Source: Selaginella moellendorffii (Eukaryota > Streptophyta > Lycopodiopsida > Selaginellales > Selaginellaceae). From it: DNA of 64,000 nt. Where the stretch lies: NCBI RefSeq assembly GCF_000143415.4, contig NW_003314294.1:1230013-1294012 (forward strand). The letters run 5' to 3'. Shown here piece after piece: positions 11,985-24,322 of the stretch (position 1 is the stretch's first letter; each line of letters begins with the position of its first letter). The position numbers and the translations under genes are program-made. Below the pieces are notes generated by a model, which worked only from the letters and a program-made list of their open reading frames with translations, was not told the origin of the DNA and made no database searches.

Positions 11985-14535
11985 TCATTTGGAGACATAC
12001 GAGTCATAGCGAGCTTTCTTGGCGTCTCGCTCCATCCATGGCTCTCTCGGCGGCGGTGGCGGCGGTGGGCGATGGTGGTGGTGATGGTGCTGCTGCTGCT
12101 GGTGCTGCCACTCCATTTGTCTCGGCTGCTGCTGATAGTAGTGCTGCTGCTGCTGCTGGAACTGGTGAGGAGCGTAGTAATCGCGATGGTGTCGAAATCC
12201 AGCGTTGTGATGCTGCGGCTGATGCAGCGGCTGTCGATCGAAGAATGTCTCTCGTCGAGCGTACTGATGAAAGTCTCGTCGCCGATCGTATCGAGTGTCG
12301 AAAGGCAGGAATGCAGGTGGCCTCGGCCTCTCGTGAGGCGATACCATCCTTCGCTCGCGACTTGGCCGTGGTGGCGATCGAGGAGGAGGAAAGTCGTGGC
12401 CGGATGACGGGAGCTCGCCTTCTTCCTCGTCCGGAGCTTCAACTTTCACTGCTGCCGCTGCTGCTGGTGGCTGGGAAGGGAGATCTTCGTCGTTTAATCT
12501 CTTCCTCTTGCTTACCGGTTCTTCTTCCTCTGGACGCTCCCTTTTCTCGTCGCTCTGAAGCTCCCTTTTCTCGTCGCTTTTGGCTGCCGTTACATCGGCC
12601 TCTGGACGCTCTTCCTTGATTGATATCTTCTTCTCCATCACCTCGTCTGAATTGTCCTCCTTCACTACCACCTCGTCACTCTTTGCCTCAACCTTCTCTA
12701 TCACCCCATCCGGAAGTTCCTTCTTGACTAGCGCCGGCACATTCTCGTCGATCTTCGTTGCCACCACTTTGTCTGGATGGTCTCGCTCTGCTACCACCTC
12801 CTCATCTGAGCGCTCTATCTTTACTACCACCTCGTGGAGACGCTCTCTCTTGGCTACCATCTCGTCGGAACGTTCTTCCGAACGATCTTCCATGGCCGCA
12901 ACTTGTGCTAGAACATCGTTGTGATGGTCCGTCTGGGACACCACCTCGTCGACACACTCTTTCTTGACTGTCACCTCGGCCGGACGCACACTCTTCGTGA
13001 CAACTTCGTCGATACGCTCTTTCACCTCGTCTGGCTTTGCTATCACCACCTCGTCGAGACACTCTTTCTTAACGGCCACCTCCCTCCTCACAAATTCCTC
13101 ATCCGGGCGGTCCCTTTTCGCTGCTACTTCGTCGGGACGCTGCCTTTTTAAAGAAGCTGCCTGTTTACCAGTTTCTCGGTGCATATCCCCGTTTTCCATC
13201 TTCTTCGGCCTCGCAACTTCAATGCCATTCTCCAGCTCTCGTTCGAGTAGTTCTTCATCGGTAACCACATCTTGCTTCTGCGGAGCTGCCACCGCTTCCA
13301 CTCGGGATTTCCTGCGTTTGAGAGCAGCTTTGAGCTTGGCCTCATCGATGCTTTCCACCTGTGTCTTCTCCTGCTGCGGCTCAACCACGTCGGGTTCCTT
13401 GCGTGATATGACTTCACCGGGAGAATTGCTAGCTCTTCTCGAGACATCGTCACGTACCTCCGTCTGAGTAGAGACTTGACCAGAAGGAGGACTATCAACT
13501 CTGGCACTTGGACGACTAGCGCGCGATGGATTGGAGCCTGCCTGCTCGTAGAGTTCCAGCATTTGATTGCTGACCTCTGCAAGAGACAGAAATTAAACGT
13601 TGAGACAAGTAGCAATCAGACAACCTTCTAGCTGCCTTGGAGTGACTCGAAAGTCTCGCCACCAAGCCTTCTCACCATCGCCCGGAAGTTTTAGCTTGAG
13701 AAATTTAGCCCCGAGAAAGATGGCTCCAGCGGCAATGTGATGAGGCTTGAATTGCAAGAACAAGGTGGTTTTCAGCCTGAAAAATAGAAGCGTTAGTGAC
13801 TCGCATCGACAAGAAACTTATTACCCGTCATTTATAAAGTTCCAAGCGACTTGTGCGATGGAAGATTGAAAAGCCGGGGCCAACTTCCTCACTGCCAGTA
13901 CCATTGGTCTGTATGGGTGAGAGACATTCAAATCAAAGCCCAGTGTTGACAGCAAAAGGTTCTCTCCTGTCAATAGCAGCCGGAGTTGTCGCTGGTAAAC
14001 CTCCTTGGTGATGGGCTTCTTGTGACGAAGCGCATAGGATACCAAGACAACATCGTTTGCCGGTCTAGGAGTTTCCTCCACTTTGCCAGCGAGAAACATG
14101 CCTATGGTCGCAACCATCTGCGAATAAAACCATCACCACCATTCTCGTTCTTCTCCACAGGAGAATGAAACTTACAAATCTATCGTTGCGAGCGTGCGAC
14201 TGTCGCAGAAAGAATCGATGACAAAAAACAATCGCGGTTGCAATGGCGATTTGGGGCCTGGAATGAAAAGCCCGATAGCAAAAATGGGGGAAAAAAGAGA
14301 AAGGAAGAAACCAAAGAACTTACATCTTGAGCTTCATTCCCAGCTCCTGCAAGTAAGCGCAATACGACCTCCTGTACTGGGCCTCCTTCTTGCTGTCGAT
14401 CCCATCCTTCCGCGAGGGCGAAGATTTCTCGATCTCCTCTCTTGAGAAATACCACTTGGAGCTGGAAAAATCGGGCTCTTCCAGCCTCGTTGCCGCGGCC
14501 TGAGCTACAAAACCTTCAGTGGAAGGTCGACCCAT
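11985..14535 (-). CDS. Cyclin T-like protein with long repeat-rich tail
   Basis: Five exons: 14324-14535, 14176-14257, 13825-14117, 13625-13776 and 11985-13576. The N-terminal half is a cyclin box: [69 protein letters not shown]-like and [20 protein letters not shown]. This is the plant CYCT1 pattern. Cyclin T pairs with CDK9-class kinase (CDKC in plants) as P-TEFb, which phosphorylates the RNA polymerase II tail in the nucleus. The last exon encodes about 530 residues. Its middle is built from degenerate charged units of the DEVVxKxE type, and the end is rich in His, Gln and Pro and reaches YDSYVSK. The tail is far more repetitive than the cyclin box. The start MGRPSTEGF is the first ATG in frame. 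Confidence 0.88.
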
Positions 14536-14693
14536 GGCGGCTGCTGCTACACAATCCCTATCATCGCCGCCTTCTCCACGCTACAAGCCTCGAGAAGCTC
14601 TCCGTCAAAACCCTAAAAGAGATCCCTCTCTCTCTTTTTCGATTTTAGGGCTCTAGCGAGCGAAAAAGGAAAGGCGCTCGATCGGCCACAGCG

Positions 14694-17600
14694 ATGAATC
14701 AATGCGCCTCTCTTCCATCGCATTCTAGCTGCATTCGCGGTGGATTCTGGGCGCTCCACTCCGCGCCGGCGGCGCCAATGAGGTCAAATCTCTTCCTTGC
14801 TCTTTGCAACGATCACGCGAGATACTGAAGCAGCTCCATTGCGTTTCCGCGGCGAAGGCTGGCTGTTGCTAAAACGACAAGCCTGCCTCACCTTGTCACG
14901 CATCCGGTGAGTAAAAATCTGGAATGTGGCTACAATCCTCTTTCTCATCGAACAAACTTTGTTTTGTTTTCGGTTTTAGGAGGGGTTTGGTCGCGCCAAT
15001 TGGAGAGCGTGCCCAGCGTCGAGGCGATTGAATAGGATTTGTGCTGTAAGAGATACTCGCCAACATTGAAACTTTGTTCTTTACATTGTTGCGTTTCTGT
15101 CCAGATTAGAAGAACACGAATTTTTGCGAGCATGGATACGGTAAGGTGGGAGCTTTCTGAGTTTTGCGGCATTTTGATTGCGGTCCTGTTTTGCAGGCAG
15201 GCTTGGATCCTGCAGTGTCAAACGGGCAGGCTACTCCCCTCGGTGCATCTAAGCTGAGAGAGGGCGTCAATTTTGCGTTGTTTTCAGAGCATGGAACTTC
15301 TGTGACGCTATGCGTGTAAGCTAGCCTCTTTGCTTTTGTTTCGTCGCTTTACTGGTGTCTTTCTTCGTTCTCAATTACAGTCGCCTGGGAACAGAAGGTC
15401 CTGTTAAAGAGATTGTGCTCGATCCACAAAAGAACAGAACTGGAAACGTCTGGCACATATGTCTTGAGGTAATGTTTTTGTAGAAAAAGCTCTAGCCTTT
15501 TACATACTTTCTTGTTCTTTTTGTAGAACATCCCGCTAAGCGGTGTCTTGTATGGATATCATGTTGATGGACCTCGCGACAAGAATAGTCGATTTGACAA
15601 AAACACGCTGCTGCTTGATCCGTATGCGAAGTATGTGGAAGGACGTAGAATTTTTGCAGATAAGACCCAGAAGCTGGCTCCGCACTGGGGAACTTTCGAT
15701 TTTACACTATCTGAATTTGACTGGGAGGGAGATGAAGCACGCACCAGGGTCCCGGAGGTGAGCTTCTGGTCTTTTATTTTCTTTTCATCCTTACAAGACT
15801 TTGCAGAAAGACCTGGTTATCTACGAGATGAGTGTGCGTGGTTTTACAAAGGACCAATCTTCTGGTGTTGCTGAAGAAGTTCGGGGAAGTTACCTTGGCT
15901 TTATTGACAAGGTTTTTTTTTTCTCTTCTTAGGAATTTTGCAGGCTATATGTTCTTGCTTACAGATTCCGCATTTAGTCGAGCTTGGCGTGACAGCAGTT
16001 GAGCTTCTTCCAATATTTGAGTACGACGAGCTTGAGTTTCAAAGGAGACCAAACCCACGGGACCACATGGTTAGTCGATTAAATTCTTGCGATTTGTACA
16101 GACTCATTCCTTTATTCAGGTAAACGCTTGGGGCTACTCAACCATAAACTTCTTTTCTCCGATGAGTCGGTTTGCCAGCAACGGAGGTGGACCTATAGCT
16201 GCATCTCTGGAGCTAAAGCAAATGGTGAAAGCGCTTCATAAAGCGGGGATTGAGGTGCGTAGGCACTAAATTTTCAAGCATTATGTTTCTGGTTTTGGGA
16301 TTTGAGCAGGTTCTCTTGGATGTGGTGTACAATCACACAAACGAAGGAGGCAATGCAGATCCTTATGTCACATGCTTCCGAGGTGTAGACAATGCGGTAT
16401 AATTTGTCTCAGTTTGAAAATCGATCTCCACGTTCAATTCTTTTTCAATGCAGGTGTATTACATGATGGATGCAAACGGCTACATGAACTATTCTGGATG
16501 CGGTAAATCTCATTGTTCTGTTTTGTCAGGAGCATTGCTGATGTGTTTTACGTGTAGGAAACACTCTGAATTGCAACCATCCGGTCGTTACTGAGTTTAT
16601 TTTGGACAGCCTCAAGCACTGGTATGGACGTGTTTCAATCATAATGCGTTCAGCTTCTGGTTTCAGGGTCACGGAATATCATATTGATGGATTTAGATTC
16701 GACCTTGCCAGTGTTCTTTGCCGGGGTACCAATGGCGCTCCATTGGCGAATCCTCCTCTTATTCGGGTTGGTTGGCTTTCATTTTTTTCATTCCCCATAA
16801 GAACGCATCATATCCTTGCAGGCAATATGTAAGGATGAAGTGCTGTCCAAGTGCAAGCTTATTGCCGAACCTTGGGATTGTGGAGGCCTGTATTTAGTAG
16901 GCGCGTTTCCTAACTGGGACAGGTGCGCATTTCTATTTCTCAAGATTGGCTCGCTTTGTAAGCCTTCCACTTCCGACTTGATTTTTCAGGTGGGCAGAGT
17001 GGAATGGTAAATATCGGGACGATCTGCGGCGGTTCGTCAAGGTACCTAGGATGAGCTATGCCAGTAAAAGTCACTGATATGCTGATTGTCTATACAGGGC
17101 GATTGTGGAATGAAGAGGACACTGGCCACACGGCTATCTGGATCCGCAGATCTGTACAATGTTTGATGGCGGCATTTCGTTTTCTTTTGTTGATACTTTT
17201 CATTTGTTTTGATTGGCAGAAAAACCAACGAAAGCCTTACCATGGTATCAACTTTATTGTTGCACATGATGGCTTCACTCTATATGACCTTGTGGCATAC
17301 AACATGAAGGTAAGCAAATGGCTTACGTCCTTGTTTTGAAACGCAAGGGTGACAATGTTATGAATCCTTAGCACAACGACGCAAATGGGGAGCGTGGACA
17401 AGATGGCAGCAATGATAATTTTAGCTGGAATTGTGGAGTAGAAGGTACTTCACTTCGCCCTGAGGTCGGCAAATTTTTCTAAAGAGCGCGCGTGTTTCTG
17501 TGCAGGTGAAACGGGTGATCAGGCTGTGAACGGTCTTCGAGCACGCCAGATGAAAAACCTACACGTAGCGTTAATGTTCTCTCAGGTTTGAGCTTGTTGT

Positions 17601-18372
17601 CTCTCTCATATTTTGACGCTCTTTGGTAAAAAATCTCAGGGAACGCCAATGATGATCATGGGTGATGAATACGCCCATACAAAATATGGTAACAACAACA
17701 CGTATGGTCATGACACCAGTCTAAACGATTTTTTATGGACCCAGGTACGCTGATTTGTGTTAGTTTTTACTATGAATTCTTACCTTGAGCAACATAATTC
17801 ATTCCAGCTCCAAAAGAAGAAGGATCATTTTGCTTTTTTTTCCAAGGTTATAAAGTTTCGCTTGAAGCATCCTCTGCTTGCTCGTTCAGAGTTCCTCTCC
17901 AACGTAAGCTCTATTCGAATCCTGACGATGCAAACCGTATTACTAAGCCGACGTTTGTGCAGTCCGATGTTACATGGCATGAAACCCAGTGGGACAATCC
18001 AGATTCTCGGTTTCTAGCTTTCACGTAAGTGAAGATACTTTCGCCATTTAATTTTTCTCAATCGTCCTTGCTTGCAGGCTACACGAGGGCAAGCTTGGAG
18101 GTGGAGATCTCTACATGGCGTTCAACGCACACACTTACGCCGTGAATGCCGCACTCCCACGTCCGCCGGGTGGAAAACGCTGGCTTAGGCTGGTACGATT
18201 TCTATTCTCTTGCGCACCAGTGTGTTTGTTTAATCTCACGAGCCATGGCTGCGAGCAGATTGACACCCATTTCGCTCACCCCGAAGATTTTTGCGAGGAA
18301 GGGGTCGGAGGCCTCCAGGAACGATACAGTGTTGTGCCTTTCAGCTGCATCGTACTCATTGCAAAGTCATAA
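14694..18372 (+). CDS. ISA3: Isoamylase-type starch debranching enzyme (ISA3-like)
   Basis: A gene of about 18-20 short exons with introns near 50-60 bp. It starts near 14694 ([12 protein letters not shown]), a Ser-rich leader consistent with a plastid transit peptide. Readable blocks in order: [152 protein letters not shown]. These include the GH13 catalytic Asp (GFRFD), the acid Glu (EPWD) and the transition-state Asp (AHDG). The enzyme cuts alpha-1,6 branches of glucans (EC 3.2.1.68), and ISA3-type enzymes act in starch breakdown in plastids. The last exon ends [15 protein letters not shown] at 18372. ISA3 is chosen over ISA1 by overall resemblance only. Confidence 0.85.
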
Positions 18373-18998
18373 ACCTGAGAAGGGGCATATCTTTGGAGTT
18401 CTCAACTTAGGAGCTACGTGCTGTATGGGCCCAAGGGTGTTTGGAAGAAGTCCATCTTCAGAGCGCTCTTCGGAAGTACGACAATTGCGTGAAGAAGCGG
18501 CTAGTTGACGAGACGCTCTTGATCGATGAAACCGAAGCGCTTTGCTCTTTTCGTTTCTGGTGGAGGGTTTGGACACTGCTATTGCTTCTGTGGAAAACGT
18601 TATTGATTGAAGGAGCAGCAGCAGGACGAGTTCCAGTTTTTCGGCCGAGAAGCTGGACCCTGTGGACAGACCAGCTTTTGTCAGAACTTAAGAGGGTATG
18701 GTAGAAATGCATTTTAAATTTGGAAACTATATATATGCATGATATGTTGCAAGGTATCTTGACTGTCTATATACAACTTTTGTTCACTAGGGTACATGGA
18801 GCTTCTGTATCTGTGGGAAATCTTCTTCCATCTCAATCTCCAAAGTCTTCTTTCTTATCTCTCCAGGTTTTATGGCAATCAGCCACAGAAATTAAATATC
18901 AGATATGATGTCATATGGCGTTCATTGCCTGTTGTCGCATCAAATGGAATGATTGTCAGATGTCTGAATTCTGATCCATTTGTATTCGTTACTTAATT

Positions 18999-19042
18999 GG
19001 GAAGACTTTGCGCTAGTTAGTCAACCAGCGCAAAGTCTTCCC
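18999..19042. repeat. Perfect 16-bp inverted repeat (hairpin)
   Basis: The arms 18999-19014 and 19027-19042 are perfect reverse complements (GGGAAGACTTTGCGCT and AGCGCAAAGTCTTCCC) with a 12-base loop. It lies in AT-rich, otherwise decayed DNA about 270 bp before a retroelement primer-binding site. Confidence 0.9.
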
Positions 19043-19315
19043 CAACAAAGAAAGTAACAAAGAAGAGTTTATATCACATGGAATTACATGCTCTGGGTTT
19101 ATCAGTTTGAGGATGCCTTAGGTGAAGAAAAAGAATCTGGGGTGGAACTTGTTTATAAAACTACCAGCGCTAGACCTTCTGACATGCAAACCTATATATA
19201 TGGGATGTCAAATGTGAACCTTGGAGACTAGTGGCAAAGTGATGAATGGGTTAGACATTTCAAAGCACTCTGATATTATATCCAAGCAATTGTGTGAGGG
19301 ATATTGTTCATTTCA

Positions 19316-19330
19316 TTGGTATTAGAGCCA
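19316..19330 (+). mobile_element. LTR retroelement primer-binding site, first copy
   Basis: TGGTATTAGAGCC at 19317-19329 differs by one base from the common plant initiator-methionine tRNA primer site TGGTATCAGAGC. It is preceded by TTGTTCATTTCA, which would be an LTR end (CA). The upstream LTR itself is not clearly delimited. Confidence 0.6.
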
Positions 19331-19682
19331 TGTCATCCCACATGAAGTAGCCATTGATAGCAACTGCAAGAAGCTAAACAAACCTTATATGAAGGAAGTC
19401 CAAGGAAATATGGCCATGGAGAATCACAATAAATAGCCATGAAAGAAAGAAAACAATATAGCCTTATTGCATGATAATAAACAAGAGAATGAAAATAGAG
19501 GAACAATTCAGGTATGGGAATGTTAATATTGTCAATTATAGAAACAAGAGAATGAAAATAGAGTAACAATTCAATTCAAATTATATGGACAACATAAGTC
19601 AGAATTGAAAATTGGAAACATGGGCCTAGAAGTCAAAACTTAAATACAATGAAATTATAAATACAAAATACTGTTTATTTCA

Positions 19683-19696
19683 TTAGTATTAGAGAG
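19683..19696 (+). mobile_element. LTR retroelement primer-binding site, second degraded copy
   Basis: TAGTATTAGAGAG preceded by CTGTTTATTTCA mirrors the arrangement at 19301-19330, LTR end plus primer site, about 367 bp downstream. It points to a second, older insertion or a tandem remnant. Confidence 0.45.
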
Positions 19697-20152
19697 GTTC
19701 AAATCTAGTTCTGAAATAATATCATAAAATCTTCTTATATTTAAAGATTTTCTAGGATGAAGGACCTCAACAGTTGGTTAGGATCATTACCAATTGTATT
19801 GGTATAGTATTATGTATTTTACTTAAATATTACCTTTTTAAATGGCCTTGACTAATAGTTTATGATGTTTGACTGGAAAATCATCTACAGAAATTTATGG
19901 CATGACTAAAGGACTTCTGTAATATGATATGTTTCTTATCCTCTGGGGTATAATGCCATGTTTCCTCCATTATATTAAAATCATTTTCTTCTAACCTGAT
20001 ATGGTTTAAGGGTTATAAAGAAGGCTTCATAAATTTCTTCATATTGGTATCAACCAAAATGCCACCTTCAAGTTTGATTGAACATTGAAGATCTATCCTA
20101 TGATAAGAGAACTGAATTCACTAGCTTGGGTGGCTAACCACAACAAGGAAGA

Positions 20153-22054
20153 TTAGGACCGCTTGGCACAGCGGTGAAAGAAGCCAGGCATGAAGGCCTC
20201 ACAGCCGACACCATCTAGTACCAACACCTGCCGTCCTAGGAGCTGCTGCTCTTCGAAGAAAGCGTCCAGTAAATCCGCGTCAAAGCTATGGTATGGCACC
20301 AAAATGATGTACACCTTTTCCCTGCCGGACACTTCCAGTGCCTCATCGAAAGCCTCGTCACACCACTTCTTCATCTCGGGTACTGTGACTTTCTGCTGAC
20401 CCTTACATTGGATCCACAGCTCCAGTGTGCCAAATGCCTCGACTCCAACCTCTACATTCCTGCCTCGTAGGAAAAGCCTTCCGTCAACAACGGGGCCCGA
20501 TCCCAAGGTCTTCATCACGATGCCATGAGCAGGAAGAAAGATTGTCCTCGGGGGACAGTGACTTCCGGCAGCTACAAGCCTTGTACTGGTGTCACCCTTT
20601 CTCGCAAAATGGCGTGCCGCCTGACCTGGTCTGAGAAACTGAAACACCTCATCCTCTCGCGATACCCTTTCGGGAACCCGAACCTCAAACGGGCTGGCAC
20701 AGATGCAGCCCGGAAACAGGTCGTCAAGCTTCACCGTCTTCCCTCTTGCAAGACACAGCCTCACGTAAAGCATCTCCAAGCACGCCCGCTCCAGCGTTTC
20801 ACTTTGTAGCAGATCCGGCCGCAGCTCCACTAGAGGCTGGTGCAGCCTGAGACGGTGGCCAAGATGGTGCAGTAGCACGTTTGGAGCCTCAAAGACAATC
20901 TTCCCTGCGTCTTCCTTCCAGCAAAAGTACCCCCGAATACTTTCTTCCATGGCCAGCTCGGAGTCGTCAACACTCCCTTGTATAAGACAGTATCTAAAAG
21001 CGTCTTTCAGTTGCTCCAGGTTGGAGCCTCCAAATTCTATGGCATCTCCTGCCCAGCACTCCATGGACGTGATCATGCTCCTCCTGGCCACGTCGATCAT
21101 TTGCAGGTCATCCAAGCCTATATCCCCACGTGTATTTCTCAGGCCCGCTGAAACCCATTCCAAAAACCTGGGAACTCCTAGACAGTCTTGAAGCAGCACC
21201 CCAAATTGTTCGTGCTCCATCAACTTGCTGGAACCTGCGCCCTGCTCGACCACCTCCCTAGAGTCTTGCAGAGATAAACCTGTCAAGCGGTGGGCGATCT
21301 TAGGCCATTTGCGCGCACCAAAAGTACCAACTTCTGGAACCCTGCACCCTGCTAAGCAAGGAATCAGGATAAGACCCCCTGCCTCCTGCTTGCATGTGTT
21401 CCTCATGAAACGGACAACTACATCGCACATCTCCTTGAGGAACACTTTCCCCCGTGTGCCCAGCTGCGCTGCTAGGAGCTGCATCTCGTCTAGAAGAAGA
21501 TACAAGAGCACCACTCCCGGCTTTCCCTGCTTAAGAAACTCGCATACCTTGCCCATGGCATTTGCAAAGGATGGGAAGCTGCTGATAGAGCCCTGCGTCT
21601 CTGCGTCGAGCTTGAAAAACGGCAGCCCGTGCAAAAGCTCCGAAAGGATTGTTACCTCGAGGAACTTGGAGCCATCCATTGCAATATCTGGGCGAGGCAT
21701 GTGGGAATGCTCGGAGCCTCGGCCGTTGAATGTCACAGAAATCTGATGCACAGCACCCGCATCGTAGAGGCTTTTCAGCTGGAAATCCGCTGGCGTGCAG
21801 CACAGGCGCACCTGTTCCCTGATTTCTTGCAAGCACCGTGTCTTGCCGATGCCTGATCCGCCCTCAAACGTGATGAAGCGAACAGAATTCTCGCCGTCCT
21901 CCTCACAGTAGGCCGCGACAAGAGCTTTCACTGTCGCTTTCACGTCCTTCATCAGCCCTCCTCGGCCGATCAGCGGAACAGGCCGCCTCCTCTTCCTCAC
22001 GACCTCTGCTGCCATTGCTTCTGAAAACCCTAATCTCAATTTGCTCTGATCCAA
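20153..22054 (-). CDS. Crinkler-like P-loop NTPase with C-terminal nuclease-fold domain
   Basis: A single open frame of 633 residues without introns. Residues 28-75 lead to the Walker A FEGGSGIGKT. A hydrophobic strand ending LLLDEMQ is the probable Walker B at about residue 200. Around residue 300, LGVPRFLEWV resembles the GGIPR-type helix of Crinkler NTPases. The last 130 residues contain FGTLELWIQCKG, which fits the E-x-Q-x-K core of a restriction-endonuclease fold, then VYIILVPYHSF. The order NTPase then REase-fold is that of Crinkler/RHS-type proteins, which are known as secreted nuclear effectors of oomycetes and some fungi and as host-encoded genes in scattered eukaryotes. I infer the family from architecture; sequence identity is low. 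The start MDQSKLRLGFSE is the first ATG; MAAEVVRKRRRPV at residue 14 is an alternative. It sits alone among retroelement debris. Confidence 0.55.
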   Translation of the reverse strand: MDQSKLRLGFSEAMAAEVVRKRRRPVPLIGRGGLMKDVKATVKALVAAYCEEDGENSVRFITFEGGSGIGKTRCLQEIREQVRLCCTPADFQLKSLYDAGAVHQISVTFNGRGSEHSHMPRPDIAMDGSKFLEVTILSELLHGLPFFKLDAETQGSISSFPSFANAMGKVCEFLKQGKPGVVLLYLLLDEMQLLAAQLGTRGKVFLKEMCDVVVRFMRNTCKQEAGGLILIPCLAGCRVPEVGTFGARKWPKIAHRLTGLSLQDSREVVEQGAGSSKLMEHEQFGVLLQDCLGVPRFLEWVSAGLRNTRGDIGLDDLQMIDVARRSMITSMECWAGDAIEFGGSNLEQLKDAFRYCLIQGSVDDSELAMEESIRGYFCWKEDAGKIVFEAPNVLLHHLGHRLRLHQPLVELRPDLLQSETLERACLEMLYVRLCLARGKTVKLDDLFPGCICASPFEVRVPERVSREDEVFQFLRPGQAARHFARKGDTSTRLVAAGSHCPPRTIFLPAHGIVMKTLGSGPVVDGRLFLRGRNVEVGVEAFGTLELWIQCKGQQKVTVPEMKKWCDEAFDEALEVSGREKVYIILVPYHSFDADLLDAFFEEQQLLGRQVLVLDGVGCEAFMPGFFHRCAKRS

Positions 22055-22502
22055 TGGTCCAGATTTTTAAACAGCTAGATCGACGGACAGTCGTTAGTAT
22101 CCTTAAGCTCTCTTATAAGTTGGCAAAAGGCACAATGAAAATTTTATTCTAAGTATATTCTTTAAGATGCCAGATAAAAGGTACCTTAAAAGCGCTAGCA
22201 ATTCAGAACTCATGAGCAAAAAGTCAATTGGGTTGAGACAATGGATAGACTTACTTTTGCATAATTGAGAAGTCGTTAAAGGTGTTGTTTGCCAAATTTT
22301 CTAAATTAGTTAAGTCCCATTGTAGTGCATTTAAATTTGGAATTGAACTCTAAGTCTGTTGTGTTATGAAATGAAGTTTTGGTATGCACTTAATATCAAA
22401 CTCTTACATGCAAAATGATATCAAATAATGTTTAACACAATTTTGGCATATCAATGCCTAAAGTGAGGGGAGCTACATACCATTTTGTTTGTAGCAAGGA
22501 TA
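22055..22502. other. AT-rich spacer
   Basis: This is AT-rich sequence upstream of the Crinkler-like gene at 20153-22054. I see no gene, RNA or clear repeat in it. Confidence 0.5.
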
Positions 22503-23168
22503 GAACGTGATTGAAAACATCAAGGCTTTAGTGGAGGCAAAATGCCTAAACACTGTCTCATCCACTGATATCATCGTGCTCGTCATTAGGTCACTAGAGA
22601 GTGCGTCACTGTGGTAATACCACTTAGTATGAACTAATTCTACATTGACCAGCTGAATGGACCAACGTGGACCGTTACCTTTGGGCAGCGAGACAGCCTC
22701 ACGGCAAACCAGACGGCTGCAAATGTAGAACTTCCACCTTTCTTCAATGTTTCCGTGCTCATCACCAGCTTTCAAAGCCATGGCCTATCCATCACACTGT
22801 CGGCCAAGGCCAATGTGGGAACTTTAAATCTCACCTCTATGGTACCAGATTATATGAACCCTTACTACAACCAATCGCTCAGGAGCCAGTGTCCCAGCAG
22901 TGGTACCTTTCTCCTCTAGATTTGCACTCTAGTGGTGTTTGACAACAAGTACTACAAGGACTTGATAAATTTCAGTAGATTGTTCCACTCTGACCAGACA
23001 CTGTGGAGTGGTGGCGATTGGACAGTTGCGCAGCTGGTGCACACTTATGCCATGGATCAAGCGCGATTTTTCCAGGACTTTACGACTGGAATGATCAATA
23101 TGGGGAACCTCAAGCCGCTCTTAGCTCCAAATGAACAGATTCGTAAATACTGTGGCAAAGTGAACTAG
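22503..23168 (+). pseudogene. Broken class III peroxidase copy
   Basis: The frame near 22505 reads VIENIKALVEAKCLNTV followed by SSTDIIVLV, matching the peroxidase segment before the SCADI motif, with the Cys and Ala already changed. From 22660 WTVTFGQRDSLTANQTAAN follows, then a different frame carries HTVGQGQCGNFKSHLYGT, with the LSGA before the proximal His lost. After another frame change and a stop, FDNKYYKDL, LFHSDQTLW, NMGNLKPLLAPNEQIRKYCGKVN runs to the TAG at 23166-23168. At least two frame changes, a stop and a missing first exon make it non-functional. It faces the intact peroxidase gene 66 bp away, suggesting an inverted local duplicate. Confidence 0.8.
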
Positions 23169-23234
23169 ATTTTTTCAATATATAAAAATTATCCCTTGGT
23201 TCCAAGGTGTTTATCAAGTATACTTCTTCTCAAG

Positions 23235-24322
<1,088 letters not shown>

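Larger units (their letters stand above)
18373..20152. other. Repeat-rich spacer with retroelement remnants
   Basis: No intact gene. 18380-18710 is coding-like in several frames (for example VLYGPKGVWKKS and KYDNCVKKRLVDE) but I cannot assign it. From 18715 the DNA becomes AT-rich and carries a perfect hairpin (18999-19042) and two primer-binding-site-like motifs (19317 and 19684), so it is probably layered LTR retroelement debris. Confidence 0.5.

Noticed and set aside
11954-12619. Long plus-strand open frames with runs of Ala, Ser and Leu
   Set aside because: They are shadows of the repetitive cyclin T tail on the minus strand.
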